Shown here in pieces: positions 49,450-58,754 of a DNA stretch of 64,000 nt. This DNA comes from Blattabacterium sp. (Cryptocercus punctulatus) str. Cpu (lineage in GTDB: Bacteria > Bacteroidota > Bacteroidia > Flavobacteriales > Blattabacteriaceae): assembly GCF_000236405.1 (NCBI RefSeq), contig NC_016621.1, forward strand, positions 1 to 64,000, written 5' to 3'. The number at the start of each line of letters is the position of its first letter. Position 1 is the stretch's first letter. The notes below the pieces were generated by a model that saw only the letters and a program-made list of their open reading frames with translations, had not been told where the DNA came from and did not search any database. Both the position numbers and the translations under genes were made by a program.

Positions 49450-50409
49450 TTATCGAACAAAAATATTTTTTCTTATTTTTATTCCATTAATTAAATTTTT
49501 TATATTCATTTTTTTTTTGCCTTCTATTTGTCCTTCAATAATAGAAATAAATCCTTCTTTTACCGAAATTTTCATTTCAGATTCTGAAAAAAATACAAAT
49601 CCAATTGGAAAAAAATGTATTTTTTTTATTTTTTTAACAATGAAAATTTTAAATCTAAAAAATTTTTGTTCATTAAAAAATAAAAATGTCCATGCTGTAG
49701 GATAAGGACTTAGTCCCCGAATTTTATTATAAATAACTTCAATAGAAGTTTCTTTCCAAAAAATTCTACAATTTATAGGATATATTTTTGGAGCATATTT
49801 TAATGGTAAATAAGGAATATATTTTTGAATTTTAGGTTTTATTTTTTTTTGAAGAATACCTTCTAGAGTTTTTATAATTATAGATCCACTAATTTTTTTT
49901 AATTTATTTTCAAGTGTTCCAGCAGTTTCTTCCTTTTTTATTTCTATTTCTTTTTGTAAAAGAATTTTCCCAGAATCAACTTGATCATTTACAATAAAAG
50001 TAGTTAATCCAGTTTTATTTTCTCCATTAATAATTGCCCAATTAATAGGAGCAGCTCCTCTATATTGTGGGAGTAAAGAAGCATGTAGATTAAAGGTCAC
50101 CATTTTTGGATTTCCCCAAACTTCTTTAGGTAAAATTTTAAATGAAACTATAATTTGTATATCTGCTTTCCATATTTTTAAATTTTTTAAAAAAGAAGAA
50201 TCTAGAAGATTTTTTGGTTGTAAAATAGGAATATGATTTTCTAATGCATATTTTTTGACAGATTTATTATTTATTTTTTTTTTATTGAAAATAGAATCAG
50301 GATTTGTAATTATTCCTACAATATTATATTGTCTAATATAAAGTTCTTTTAAAGAAAAAAGAGAAAAAGGAGTAGAACCTATAAATACAATTCTAGGAAA
50401 CTTTTTCAT
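49450..50409 (-). CDS. fmt: Methionyl-tRNA formyltransferase
   Basis: Formylates initiator Met-tRNA using 10-formyl-tetrahydrofolate. The 319-aa product has PRIVFIGSTPFSLFSL at the N-terminus, the folate-binding catalytic block NLHASLLPQYRGAAPINWAI (Asn/His) with VDSGKILLQ following, and a C-terminal domain from about 205 (IYNKIRGLSPYPTAW). It is complete in length. It diverges from the DUF2795 gene. Confidence 0.96.
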   Translation of the reverse strand: MKKFPRIVFIGSTPFSLFSLKELYIRQYNIVGIITNPDSIFNKKKINNKSVKKYALENHIPILQPKNLLDSSFLKNLKIWKADIQIIVSFKILPKEVWGNPKMVTFNLHASLLPQYRGAAPINWAIINGENKTGLTTFIVNDQVDSGKILLQKEIEIKKEETAGTLENKLKKISGSIIIKTLEGILQKKIKPKIQKYIPYLPLKYAPKIYPINCRIFWKETSIEVIYNKIRGLSPYPTAWTFLFFNEQKFFRFKIFIVKKIKKIHFFPIGFVFFSESEMKISVKEGFISIIEGQIEGKKKMNIKNLINGIKIRKNIFVR

Positions 50410-50568
50410 ATATGAATAATATTAAACTATTTTATTTGTAATTTAAATTCACTAATTTTATTATCTTGTAATAAAAAAATAGTTCATTGATTTTTGAAAA
50501 TCAAACCTAAACAATAATTTATCCGATTTTCAAATATAATTCAAATAAATATCAATAGGTAATAAAAT

Positions 50569-50802
50569 ATGTATTGGACTTTAGAATTAGCTTCTCATTT
50601 AGAAGATGCTCCTTGGCCAGCATCAAAGGATGAATTAATCGATTTTGCTATTCGAACAGGTGCTCCATTAGAAGTTGTAGAAAATCTTCAACAGTTAGAA
50701 AATGGAGAAGGAGAAATTTTTGAATCTATAGAAGATATATGGGCAGATTATCCAAGAGATGACGAAGATTTTTATTGGAATAGAGACGAATATGAACTTT
50801 AA
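50569..50802 (+). CDS. DUF2795 domain protein
   Basis: A 77-aa acidic protein with no membrane segment: MYWTLELASHLEDAPWPASK, then ELIDFAIRTGAPLEVVENL, and the tail DDEDFYWNRDEYEL. This is the small conserved Bacteroidetes protein annotated DUF2795. Compared with its lysine/isoleucine-rich neighbours it is well conserved and acidic, pointing to strong purifying selection. No function is known to me. It precedes secA by about 30 bases on the same strand, so co-expression is plausible. Confidence 0.88.
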   Translation: MYWTLELASHLEDAPWPASKDELIDFAIRTGAPLEVVENLQQLENGEGEIFESIEDIWADYPRDDEDFYWNRDEYEL

Positions 50803-50831
50803 CTGAAAAATACGTTTAATTATTATAATTG

Positions 50832-53800
50832 ATGAGTCTTTTTAGAAATATATTAAAAAAATTATTAGGAAATAAAAATGAAAAGGATCTTCAAAAAGTT
50901 AAAACCTTTTTGATTCATATTAAGGAAGAAGAAAAAAAAATATTATCGTTATCTGATGATGAATTAAGAAATAAAACTCAAGAATTTAAAAATATTATAA
51001 AATTATCTACGAAAAAATTTTATGAAAAAAAAGAATCTTTTATAAAAAAAGTAGAAAAAAAATATTGTAACATACTTAATTTAGAAAAAGTAAAATTAAA
51101 TAAAGAAAAAATTAAGGAAGAGTGTTATAAAGTAGAACAAAAAGTATTAATGAATCTTTTATCAAAAGCTTTTGCTGTTATTAAAGAAACTGCTAAACGT
51201 TTTAAAGAAAAAAAACAACTTATAGTAAAATTAACGGATTTTGATGAAAAGTTATCAAAAGTTAAACCTTATGTTGTATTAAGCAATAATATGGCAATTT
51301 GGAAAAATAAATGGGATGCCTGTGGAAAATCTGTAATCTGGGATATGGTCCATTATGATGTTCAATTAATGGGTGGAATTGTCCTTCATCAAGGAAAAAT
51401 TGCCGAGATGGCTACTGGAGAAGGAAAAACTTTTGTAGCTACTTTATCCGCTTATTTAAATGCTCTTTCTGGAAGAGGTGTGCATATTGTAACAGTTAAT
51501 AATTATTTATCTAAAAGGGATACAAATTGGATGGCACCTTTAATGGAATTTCACGGATTAAGAGTAGAGTGTATTGATGATTATCCATCTTCTAATATTT
51601 ATATGCGTAAAAAAGCTTATAAAGCAGATATTACTTATGGTACCAATAATGAATTTGGATTTGATTATTTACGTGATAATATGGTTTCTTCTAAAGAGGA
51701 TTTGGTACAAAGAGAATTAAATTACGCTATTATAGACGAAATTGATTCCGTTTTAATAGATGAGGCACGGACTCCTTTAGTTATTTCAGGTCCAGTTGAT
51801 TCTCATAATGATAATAAAGAGGAATTTAAATTATTAAAAAATAAAGTAGAAGATCTTGTAAAAAATCAAAATTTAGAAATTAAAAATTTTTTTTATGAAT
51901 CTAAAAATTTAATTAAATCTGGAAATAAAAAATTAGGAGGATTTAAACTTTTTCAAGTATATCGAGGTTTACCCAAAAAAAAATCCTTAATTAAATTTTT
52001 AAGTGAAGATAAGAATCGCTTACTTTTACAAAAAGTAGAAAATTATTATTTACAAGATAACGGAAGAGAGATGTATAAAGTAGATAAAGATCTTTATTTT
52101 GTTATAGATGAAAAAAATAATACTGTAGAATTAACGGATAAGGGAATTGAATTTTTATCTAAAAATGTAAAAGATATAAGATTTTTTGTATTACCTGATA
52201 TTAATTTAGAAATTACTGAATTAGAAAAAAAATTTTTTTCTAAAGAAAAAGAAATAAAAGAAAAAGAAAAACTTTTAAATAATTTTACAGTTAAATTACA
52301 ACGTATACATACAATAAATCAACTTCTTAAGGCATATACTTTATTTGAAAGAGATATAGATTATGTAGTCTTAGAAGGAAAAGTAAAAATAGTGGATGAA
52401 CAAACTGGTCGGATAATGGAAGGAAGACGTTATTCAGATGGAATTCATCAAGCAATTGAAGCAAAAGAAAATGTAAAAATTGAATCTTCTAGTCAAACTT
52501 TTGCAACTATTACTTTACAAAATTATTTTAGAATGTATAAAAAAATATCTGGAATGACTGGTACAGCGGAAACAGAATCCGGAGAATTTTTTCACATTTA
52601 TAAATTAGATGTTATAGTTATTCCTACACATAGAAAAATCCAAAGAATGGATTTACAAGATTTTGTTTTTAAAACAAAACGTGAAAAATATAATGCGATT
52701 ATAGAAAAAATTATTTATTTATCTAAATATGAAAAACGTCCTGTTCTTGTTGGAACAACTTCCGTTGAAGTATCTGAATTTATTAGTAGAGCTTTAAAAT
52801 TTAGAAAAATTAAACATAATGTTTTAAATGCAAAATTACATGATAAAGAAGCAGAAATTATAGAAAAAGCAGGTCTACCTGGATCTGTAACTATAGCGAC
52901 TAATATGGCCGGTAGAGGAACAGATATAAAACTTTCAAAAGAAGTTGTAAAATATGGTGGACTTTATGTTTTAGGAACTGAAAGACATGATTCTAGAAGA
53001 GTAGATAATCAATTAAGGGGGCGTGCTGGCCGTCAAGGAGATCCAGGAAACTCTCAATTTTATGTATCTCTAGAGGATAATTTAATTCGTTTATTTATAG
53101 ATTCAGAAAGATTATCTAAATTAATGGATCGTTTTGGCCATAAAGAAGGGGATATTATCCAACATTCTTTGTTAACGAAATCTATAGAAAGAGCACAAAA
53201 AAAAATAGAAGATAATAATTTTAGTATTCGAAAACGTTTGTTAGATTATGATGATGTTATTAATAAACAACGAGAGTTTATTTATAAAAAGCGTAAGAAT
53301 GCTTTATGTGGAAAAGATCTTAGTTTAGATATTTCTAATATGATATATGTTTTATTGGATATTATGATACTAGTTAATAAATCCTTAAATGATTTTAAAA
53401 ATTTAGAATACGAATTTTTTCAAATTTTTGGAATTAACTTTCCTATACCAGAAAATGAATTCTTTTTATATAAAGAACGAGATTGTATCAATAAAATACA
53501 TAATCTAATTATAAATTTTTATGAAAAAAAAAAAGAAAAAAGAATTTATCAAGAAATTTATCCTATTATATCCAATATTTTTGAAAAAAATCATATAGAT
53601 TGTCAAATTCAGATAACGTTTACAGATGGTATTACTAACATTAGCTCTGAATATAGTTTAAAAGAAAGTTATAAAGATCGAGGTTTATCATTACTATCTA
53701 TATTTGAAAAAAAAACTATATTGTGTTTTCTAGATGAAAAATGGAAAGAACATTTACGGGAAATGGATAATTTACGATATTCGGTACAAAATGCTATTTT

Positions 53801-54116
53801 TGAACAAAAAGATCCTTTGATAGTTTATAAACAAAATGCTTTTAATTTATTTCAAGAAAGGGTTTATGAAATTAATAGAAAAATTATTTCTTTTTTTATT
53901 AAATCTACTATCATGAAAGGTAATATTTTATGTATTCCAAAAAATAATAGGATAATAGATTTTTTTTTAAAAGGAAAAAATAATCAAAAATTAGGAAGAA
54001 ATAATCGAATTATTATCCGTCATTTAGTTACAGGAAAAACCAAAAATATAAAATTTAAACAGGTAGATTTTTTTTTGAAAAAAGGAGATTGGATCATAGA
54101 AGAGGATTTTTTTTAG
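50832..54116 (+). CDS. secA: Protein translocase ATPase SecA
   Basis: Motor that pushes preproteins through SecYEG. The product is 1094 aa from the ATG at 50832; a TTG three bases upstream adds one residue. Walker A is ATGEGKTFVATL, the DEAD-like box is IIDEIDSVLIDEARTPL, and motif VI is GRAGRQGDPG. Bacteroidetes-type insertions account for its large size. The C-terminus ends in KFKQVDFFLKKGDWIIEE, with no zinc-binding SEC-C tail, which I believe is normal for the group. Confidence 0.97.
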   Translation: MSLFRNILKKLLGNKNEKDLQKVKTFLIHIKEEEKKILSLSDDELRNKTQEFKNIIKLSTKKFYEKKESFIKKVEKKYCNILNLEKVKLNKEKIKEECYKVEQKVLMNLLSKAFAVIKETAKRFKEKKQLIVKLTDFDEKLSKVKPYVVLSNNMAIWKNKWDACGKSVIWDMVHYDVQLMGGIVLHQGKIAEMATGEGKTFVATLSAYLNALSGRGVHIVTVNNYLSKRDTNWMAPLMEFHGLRVECIDDYPSSNIYMRKKAYKADITYGTNNEFGFDYLRDNMVSSKEDLVQRELNYAIIDEIDSVLIDEARTPLVISGPVDSHNDNKEEFKLLKNKVEDLVKNQNLEIKNFFYESKNLIKSGNKKLGGFKLFQVYRGLPKKKSLIKFLSEDKNRLLLQKVENYYLQDNGREMYKVDKDLYFVIDEKNNTVELTDKGIEFLSKNVKDIRFFVLPDINLEITELEKKFFSKEKEIKEKEKLLNNFTVKLQRIHTINQLLKAYTLFERDIDYVVLEGKVKIVDEQTGRIMEGRRYSDGIHQAIEAKENVKIESSSQTFATITLQNYFRMYKKISGMTGTAETESGEFFHIYKLDVIVIPTHRKIQRMDLQDFVFKTKREKYNAIIEKIIYLSKYEKRPVLVGTTSVEVSEFISRALKFRKIKHNVLNAKLHDKEAEIIEKAGLPGSVTIATNMAGRGTDIKLSKEVVKYGGLYVLGTERHDSRRVDNQLRGRAGRQGDPGNSQFYVSLEDNLIRLFIDSERLSKLMDRFGHKEGDIIQHSLLTKSIERAQKKIEDNNFSIRKRLLDYDDVINKQREFIYKKRKNALCGKDLSLDISNMIYVLLDIMILVNKSLNDFKNLEYEFFQIFGINFPIPENEFFLYKERDCINKIHNLIINFYEKKKEKRIYQEIYPIISNIFEKNHIDCQIQITFTDGITNISSEYSLKESYKDRGLSLLSIFEKKTILCFLDEKWKEHLREMDNLRYSVQNAIFEQKDPLIVYKQNAFNLFQERVYEINRKIISFFIKSTIMKGNILCIPKNNRIIDFFLKGKNNQKLGRNNRIIIRHLVTGKTKNIKFKQVDFFLKKGDWIIEEDFF

Positions 54117-54199
54117 TTAGAAACTTCCGGTTATGTTAATTAGAAATAAAACGTATATTTTTTATTATAATTTTATTTATAGTTTTTTTTTATTTTGGG

Positions 54200-54736
54200 A
54201 TGAGTTTATATTCCATAAAAAAAAAGTATGATAATATTGATGAAATTCCATATAATACATTTGGTGTTGTTTTAGGAACTTCTAAATATTTACATGGTGG
54301 GGGGATAAATGCTTATTTTAAATATAGAATAGATGCAGCTTATTTTCTTTTTTATCATAAAAAAATTCGTTACATTATCGTTAGTGGAGATAATAGAGAA
54401 AAAAATTATAATGAACCAAAAATGATGAAAAAAGAATTAATTAAAAAAGGAATTCCCGATTATTTTATATATGAAGATTTTTTTGGAATTAGTACTATAC
54501 ATTCTGTATTAAGAGTTTATAAAATTTTTAATCAAAAAAAATTTACCATTATTTCTCAAAAATTTCATAATGAAAGAGCCATCTTTATTGGAAATTGTTT
54601 AGGATTAGATATTATAGGTTTTAATGCAAAAAATATTTCTTTTGATTGGAAAATACAGATTAGGGAAATTTTCGCTAGAATTAAAGTTATATGGGATATA
54701 TTTTTATTTTTTTTTAAAACAAAAAAATTAAGATAA
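54200..54736 (+). CDS. SanA/YdcF-like (DUF218) protein, membrane anchor out of frame
   Basis: A 178-aa protein of the SanA/YdcF family, linked to envelope integrity. Conserved parts are FGVVLGTSKYLHGGG, YIIVSGDNREKNYNEP, and FTIISQKFHNERAIFI. The ATG at 54200 starts after the expected N-terminal membrane helix. The helix is still encoded upstream in the same frame (about 54158-54199, IIILFIVFFYFG) but has no start codon; an ATG at 54133 that would begin it is in another frame, separated by a poly-T run. The 3' end overlaps convergent menD by nine bases. Confidence 0.78.
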   Translation: MSLYSIKKKYDNIDEIPYNTFGVVLGTSKYLHGGGINAYFKYRIDAAYFLFYHKKIRYIIVSGDNREKNYNEPKMMKKELIKKGIPDYFIYEDFFGISTIHSVLRVYKIFNQKKFTIISQKFHNERAIFIGNCLGLDIIGFNAKNISFDWKIQIREIFARIKVIWDIFLFFFKTKKLR

Positions 54737-56410
54737 ATAGGATAAATATTTTTTTAATATTTCTGCATTATTAGATTTTTGAGTATTAATTTCTAAAAGA
54801 AATGGTTTATCCGATTTATTCCAAAAAACATACAAATTATTTTTTAAAGAAAGTTTATCGGATACTATTTCATATTTCCAATTATGCATTTCACAAATTT
54901 TTTTTGCAGTTAAAAAATGTTTTGTTTCAAAAAAATTAAAAATTTTTTTAGAAATTTTTTTTTCTGATAAAAATCTGAAAATATTCCCTCCTCCATTATT
55001 TATAAGGATAATACGGAAATTATTTGGAGTATAATTGTTCCATAAAGCATTACTATCATAAAAAAAACTGATATCACCAATAATTAAAGTTACTATTTTT
55101 TTACTTTTTACAGCATAACCTATAGCAGTAGAAACACAACCATCTATTCCTGACGTACCTCTATTACAATAAGATTGTACAGAATATTTTTTTTTATCAA
55201 AAAGTTGATAATAGCGTATTATAGTACTGTTTCCTAATTGTAAAATGGAATATTTAGGAATGGATTTAAATATAAAAAATAAAACTTTAAGATCTGAAAA
55301 ACTTTTTTCTTTTTTTAAAAAAAAATTATTTTTTTTTATTCTTTTTTTTCTCAATATTTCCCATTTATATCTATAATCAGAGGATTGTAAATTATTTCCA
55401 TGAAATATTTTGAAAAAAAATTCAGGTTTTATTGACCAAAAATTCGTTAGACTATAATAAGTATCTGGGTAATTTTTTATATTTTCTCCTATATGCCAAT
55501 GATATAAAGGTGGAAATTTTCGTAAAAAAAATTTTATTTTTTTAGATATAATATTTCCACCAATAGTTAATAAAATATTAGGTTTTAAATTAATCCATTC
55601 TTGAGTTTTTATACTAAAAATAAGTTGGTCTATACATGAAAAAAATAATTTTCCGTATACATGAGATGTAGTTTCGGTAAAAATAACTATAGAAGGATCT
55701 ATACTTAATTTTTTTAAAATTTTTTCCAATTTTTTTTCTGAATGATATAATCCTAATAAAATCATTTTTTTTTTAGATTTTTTCCATATAAATTCTTCTT
55801 TTTTATAATATTTAGATTTTTCAATATAATTTATTACAGGTAAAGTTTTTATAATTTTAGGTTTTACTTGCAAAAAATTTGTAGTCTCATAAAGAGGTTC
55901 TGAAAAAGGGATATTAATATGTATAGGTTTTTTTTTAAAAATGCATTTATTAATAGATTCATTGATTAATCTATCATTATACCATAATCCTAATTTAGAT
56001 TCTTCTTCGGTTAATTGAATAGATGATTCAACATGATTTTTAAAAATATTTTCTTGATCAATAGATTGGCCTTCAAGAATATCTATAATTTTTTTTGGTC
56101 TATCTGCAGTAATAAAAATAAGTGGAATATTTTGATAAAATGCTTCCGTCACTGCAGGATAATAGTTTACTACGGAAGAACCAGAAGTACAACTAAGAAC
56201 TACAGGTTTTTTTATTTTTTGTGCTATTCCCAAAGCAAAAAATCCAGCACAACGCTCGTCAACAATGCTATAAGTTTTGAAGGAATCATGCTGGGTAAAA
56301 TGGATAATTATTGGAGCATTTCTAGAACCTGGAGATATTATTATATGAAATATTGATTTTGATATCAATATTTCACCTAAACTTTGTACTATCTTTTTAT
56401 TTGAATACAT
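54728..56410 (-). CDS. menD: SEPHCHC synthase (menaquinone biosynthesis)
   Basis: Thiamine diphosphate enzyme that joins isochorismate with 2-oxoglutarate in menaquinone synthesis. The 560-aa product has the N-terminal ISPGSRNAPIIIHF, VDERCAGFFALG, VLSCTSGSSVVNYYPAV, and the ThDP motif from RGTSGIDGCVSTAIGYA to GDISFFYDSNALWNN. All three domains are present. menF, menB and other men genes are not seen in the window. It is followed upstream by fabG on the same strand. Confidence 0.94.
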   Translation of the reverse strand: MYSNKKIVQSLGEILISKSIFHIIISPGSRNAPIIIHFTQHDSFKTYSIVDERCAGFFALGIAQKIKKPVVLSCTSGSSVVNYYPAVTEAFYQNIPLIFITADRPKKIIDILEGQSIDQENIFKNHVESSIQLTEEESKLGLWYNDRLINESINKCIFKKKPIHINIPFSEPLYETTNFLQVKPKIIKTLPVINYIEKSKYYKKEEFIWKKSKKKMILLGLYHSEKKLEKILKKLSIDPSIVIFTETTSHVYGKLFFSCIDQLIFSIKTQEWINLKPNILLTIGGNIISKKIKFFLRKFPPLYHWHIGENIKNYPDTYYSLTNFWSIKPEFFFKIFHGNNLQSSDYRYKWEILRKKRIKKNNFFLKKEKSFSDLKVLFFIFKSIPKYSILQLGNSTIIRYYQLFDKKKYSVQSYCNRGTSGIDGCVSTAIGYAVKSKKIVTLIIGDISFFYDSNALWNNYTPNNFRIILINNGGGNIFRFLSEKKISKKIFNFFETKHFLTAKKICEMHNWKYEIVSDKLSLKNNLYVFWNKSDKPFLLEINTQKSNNAEILKKYLSYLS

Positions 56411-56421
56411 TTTAAAAAAAA

Positions 56422-57156
56422 TTAAATCATTCCTCCATTAACATTAAATACAGAGCCAGTAATATAATTAGATAAATCAGAAGCTAAAAATAAACTACAG
56501 TTAGCTACATCTTGAGGAATTCCAGGTCTTTTTAAGGAAATTTTATTTATCCAATTTTCTTTTATTTTGGATTGAATATGCAAATTCATTTTTGTAGAAA
56601 TATAGCCAGGAGCTATAACATTACAACGAATATTTTTTTTTCCTAATTCTTTAGAAATTGATTTAGTAAATCCTATAATTCCTGCTTTAGATGCTGAATA
56701 ATTAGATTGTCCTGAATTTCCTGTTATTCCTATGATAGAACTCATATTAATGATACTTCCATTTTTTTGTTTTATCATAGGAAATATTACATATTTGGTT
56801 AGATTAAAAATAGAATAAATATTAGTTCGAATGACTTGATCCCAATCTGTTTCTGACATTCTAAATAAAAAATTATCTTTTATAATTCCTGCATTATTCA
56901 CTAATATATCTATAACTCCAAATTTTTCTATAACTTTTTTTACTAATTCTTTTGAAGAATTTAAATTTTTAAGATCAATTTCGTATGAAACTACCGAATT
57001 TCCCAATTCATCAGATAATTTTTTAGCATTTTTTTTTGAAGAAAAAAAAGTAAAAATTACCTGTGCACCATGTTTTACAAATGTTTTCACAATAGATTTT
57101 CCTATATCTCCTGAGCCACCTGTAACTATTGCTATTTTTCCATTTAAAAGTTTCAT
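56422..57156 (-). CDS. fabG: 3-oxoacyl-ACP reductase FabG
   Basis: NADPH-dependent short-chain reductase of fatty-acid elongation. The 244-aa product has the cofactor motif GGSGDIGKSI, NNAGIIKDNF, the catalytic Ser in MSSIIGITGN, YSASKAG with Tyr and Lys, and the C-terminal GSVFNVNGGMI. Together with the FabZ half of the lpxC fusion it supplies two of the cycle steps. It lies nine bases from cmk and 11 from menD in one reverse-strand block. Confidence 0.95.
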   Translation of the reverse strand: MKLLNGKIAIVTGGSGDIGKSIVKTFVKHGAQVIFTFFSSKKNAKKLSDELGNSVVSYEIDLKNLNSSKELVKKVIEKFGVIDILVNNAGIIKDNFLFRMSETDWDQVIRTNIYSIFNLTKYVIFPMIKQKNGSIINMSSIIGITGNSGQSNYSASKAGIIGFTKSISKELGKKNIRCNVIAPGYISTKMNLHIQSKIKENWINKISLKRPGIPQDVANCSLFLASDLSNYITGSVFNVNGGMI

Positions 57157-57165
57157 ATATATTTT

Positions 57166-57867
57166 TTATTTTTTTTGAGATAATCTAATATTTTCTATTA
57201 ATTTAAGTACCATATTTAATTGTTTTTCAGTACTAATTAATGTACTATCTATTTCTATAGAATCTTTTGGTTTTTTAAGTGGAGAAATTCTTCGATATAG
57301 ATCCATCATATCTCTATAAAAGAGATTTTTTTTTACTTCTTCATAAGAAATTGTTTTTCCTTTTTTTTTAAAATATTCAAATCTTCTATAAGAACGAACT
57401 TCTATAGACCCTTTCATAAAAATTTTCAATTCCGATTGAGGAAATATATTAGATCCTATATCTCTTCCATCCATAATAATTCCTTTTTTATTTCCAAAAT
57501 TTTTTTGTATAATTGTTAATTTTTTTCGAATTTCTGGAATTCTAGCTATTAAACTAACTTTATTACTTACTTCTATTGATCTAATTTCAGATTGAACATT
57601 TTCTTTATTTATAAATATATCGGTTCTATTTAATTTATTATTCCATTTAAATTGAAAATTTATATTTATCAAAAAAGGAATAAAATTTGTTATATTCCAT
57701 AAATCACTATGAAATATTTTTTTTCTAATAGCTAATAATGTTATACTTCTATACATTGCTCCGGTATCTATATAAGTATATTTTAATTTTTTAGAAAGAT
57801 TTTTAGCTAAAGTACTTTTTCCAGAAGCTGAATATCCATCTATAGCTATAATCATTTTTCGATTCAT
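57166..57867 (-). CDS. cmk: Cytidylate kinase
   Basis: Phosphorylates CMP and dCMP. The 233-aa product has the P-loop GYSASGKSTLAKNL, YIDTGAMYRSITL, MDGRDIGSNIFP, and the CMP-binding insert region. It is complete in length. Its start overlaps the upstream speB stop by four bases (ATGA), so it belongs to the speA-speB-cmk-fabG-menD run. Confidence 0.95.
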   Translation of the reverse strand: MNRKMIIAIDGYSASGKSTLAKNLSKKLKYTYIDTGAMYRSITLLAIRKKIFHSDLWNITNFIPFLININFQFKWNNKLNRTDIFINKENVQSEIRSIEVSNKVSLIARIPEIRKKLTIIQKNFGNKKGIIMDGRDIGSNIFPQSELKIFMKGSIEVRSYRRFEYFKKKGKTISYEEVKKNLFYRDMMDLYRRISPLKKPKDSIEIDSTLISTEKQLNMVLKLIENIRLSQKK

Positions 57868-58754
57868 AATGGAGAATAAATTAATTCGTATTTATATGAT
57901 AATAATTTATAGTAAAGTTTAACAGATAAAAAATCTGTAGAAAAATCTTTTTCATTTGGTAAAAGTTCAACAATATCAAAACCTATAATTTGTTTATTTT
58001 CAAAAACCATTTTTAAAAATTTTAAAATTTCGTACCAAAAAAAACCTCCTGGTTCTGGAGTTCCTGTAGAAGGGGCTATACTTGGATCAAAAACATCTAT
58101 ATCTATACTTATAAATACATTTTTAGATAATCTTTGAATCGCTTTTTTCATCCATAAATCATTTTGATATATTTCATGAAAATAAAAAATATTATCATTT
58201 TGGATATACCTTTTCTCTAGTATATTCATGCTTCGAATCCCTATTTGTATAATTGGAAATTTTTTTGAAGCTTCATACATAGAACAAGCATGATTATAAG
58301 GATCTCCATTGTATTTAGGACGTAAATCGGCATGTGCATCCATGTGTAGAATACTCATATCAGGGAATTTTTCTCCAAATGCTCGAATACTACCTATAGA
58401 TATAGAATGGATACCCCCAATTAGAGTTACAAATTTTTTTTTAAAAAGATATTTTTTAGTAATATTATATACTTGTTCTATCATTTTTTTGGAAGAAAAT
58501 GAATAATTAATTATAGGATAAGATATATATATACCTCTTTTATAAACTTCAGAATTAGTTTCTATATCATATAATTCCATATGTTCTGATGCAGATAAAA
58601 ATGCTTTAGGACCTTTTTTAGAACCTTTTCTCCACGTACCTGTATAATCATATGGAACTGGAATAAGGACTATTTTAGATTTTTCAAGAGTAGCATATTT
58701 TTTTAGGAATTCCAGCAAAAGTTTTTTTTTTTCATAAAAAAATATTATTTTCAA
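57864..58754 (-). CDS. speB: Agmatinase (ureohydrolase)
   Basis: Ureohydrolase converting agmatine to putrescine and urea. The 296-aa product has VPYDYTGTWRKGSKKGP, the manganese motifs GGIHSIS, HMDAHADLR and SIDIDVFDPSIAPSTGTPEPGG. Arginase and agmatinase share these metals; agmatinase is favoured because speA overlaps it by four bases. The pair forms a complete arginine-to-putrescine route, and the urea could feed a urease elsewhere in the genome (inference, known from Blattabacterium). Confidence 0.92.
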   Translation of the reverse strand: MKIIFFYEKKKLLLEFLKKYATLEKSKIVLIPVPYDYTGTWRKGSKKGPKAFLSASEHMELYDIETNSEVYKRGIYISYPIINYSFSSKKMIEQVYNITKKYLFKKKFVTLIGGIHSISIGSIRAFGEKFPDMSILHMDAHADLRPKYNGDPYNHACSMYEASKKFPIIQIGIRSMNILEKRYIQNDNIFYFHEIYQNDLWMKKAIQRLSKNVFISIDIDVFDPSIAPSTGTPEPGGFFWYEILKFLKMVFENKQIIGFDIVELLPNEKDFSTDFLSVKLYYKLLSYKYELIYSPL

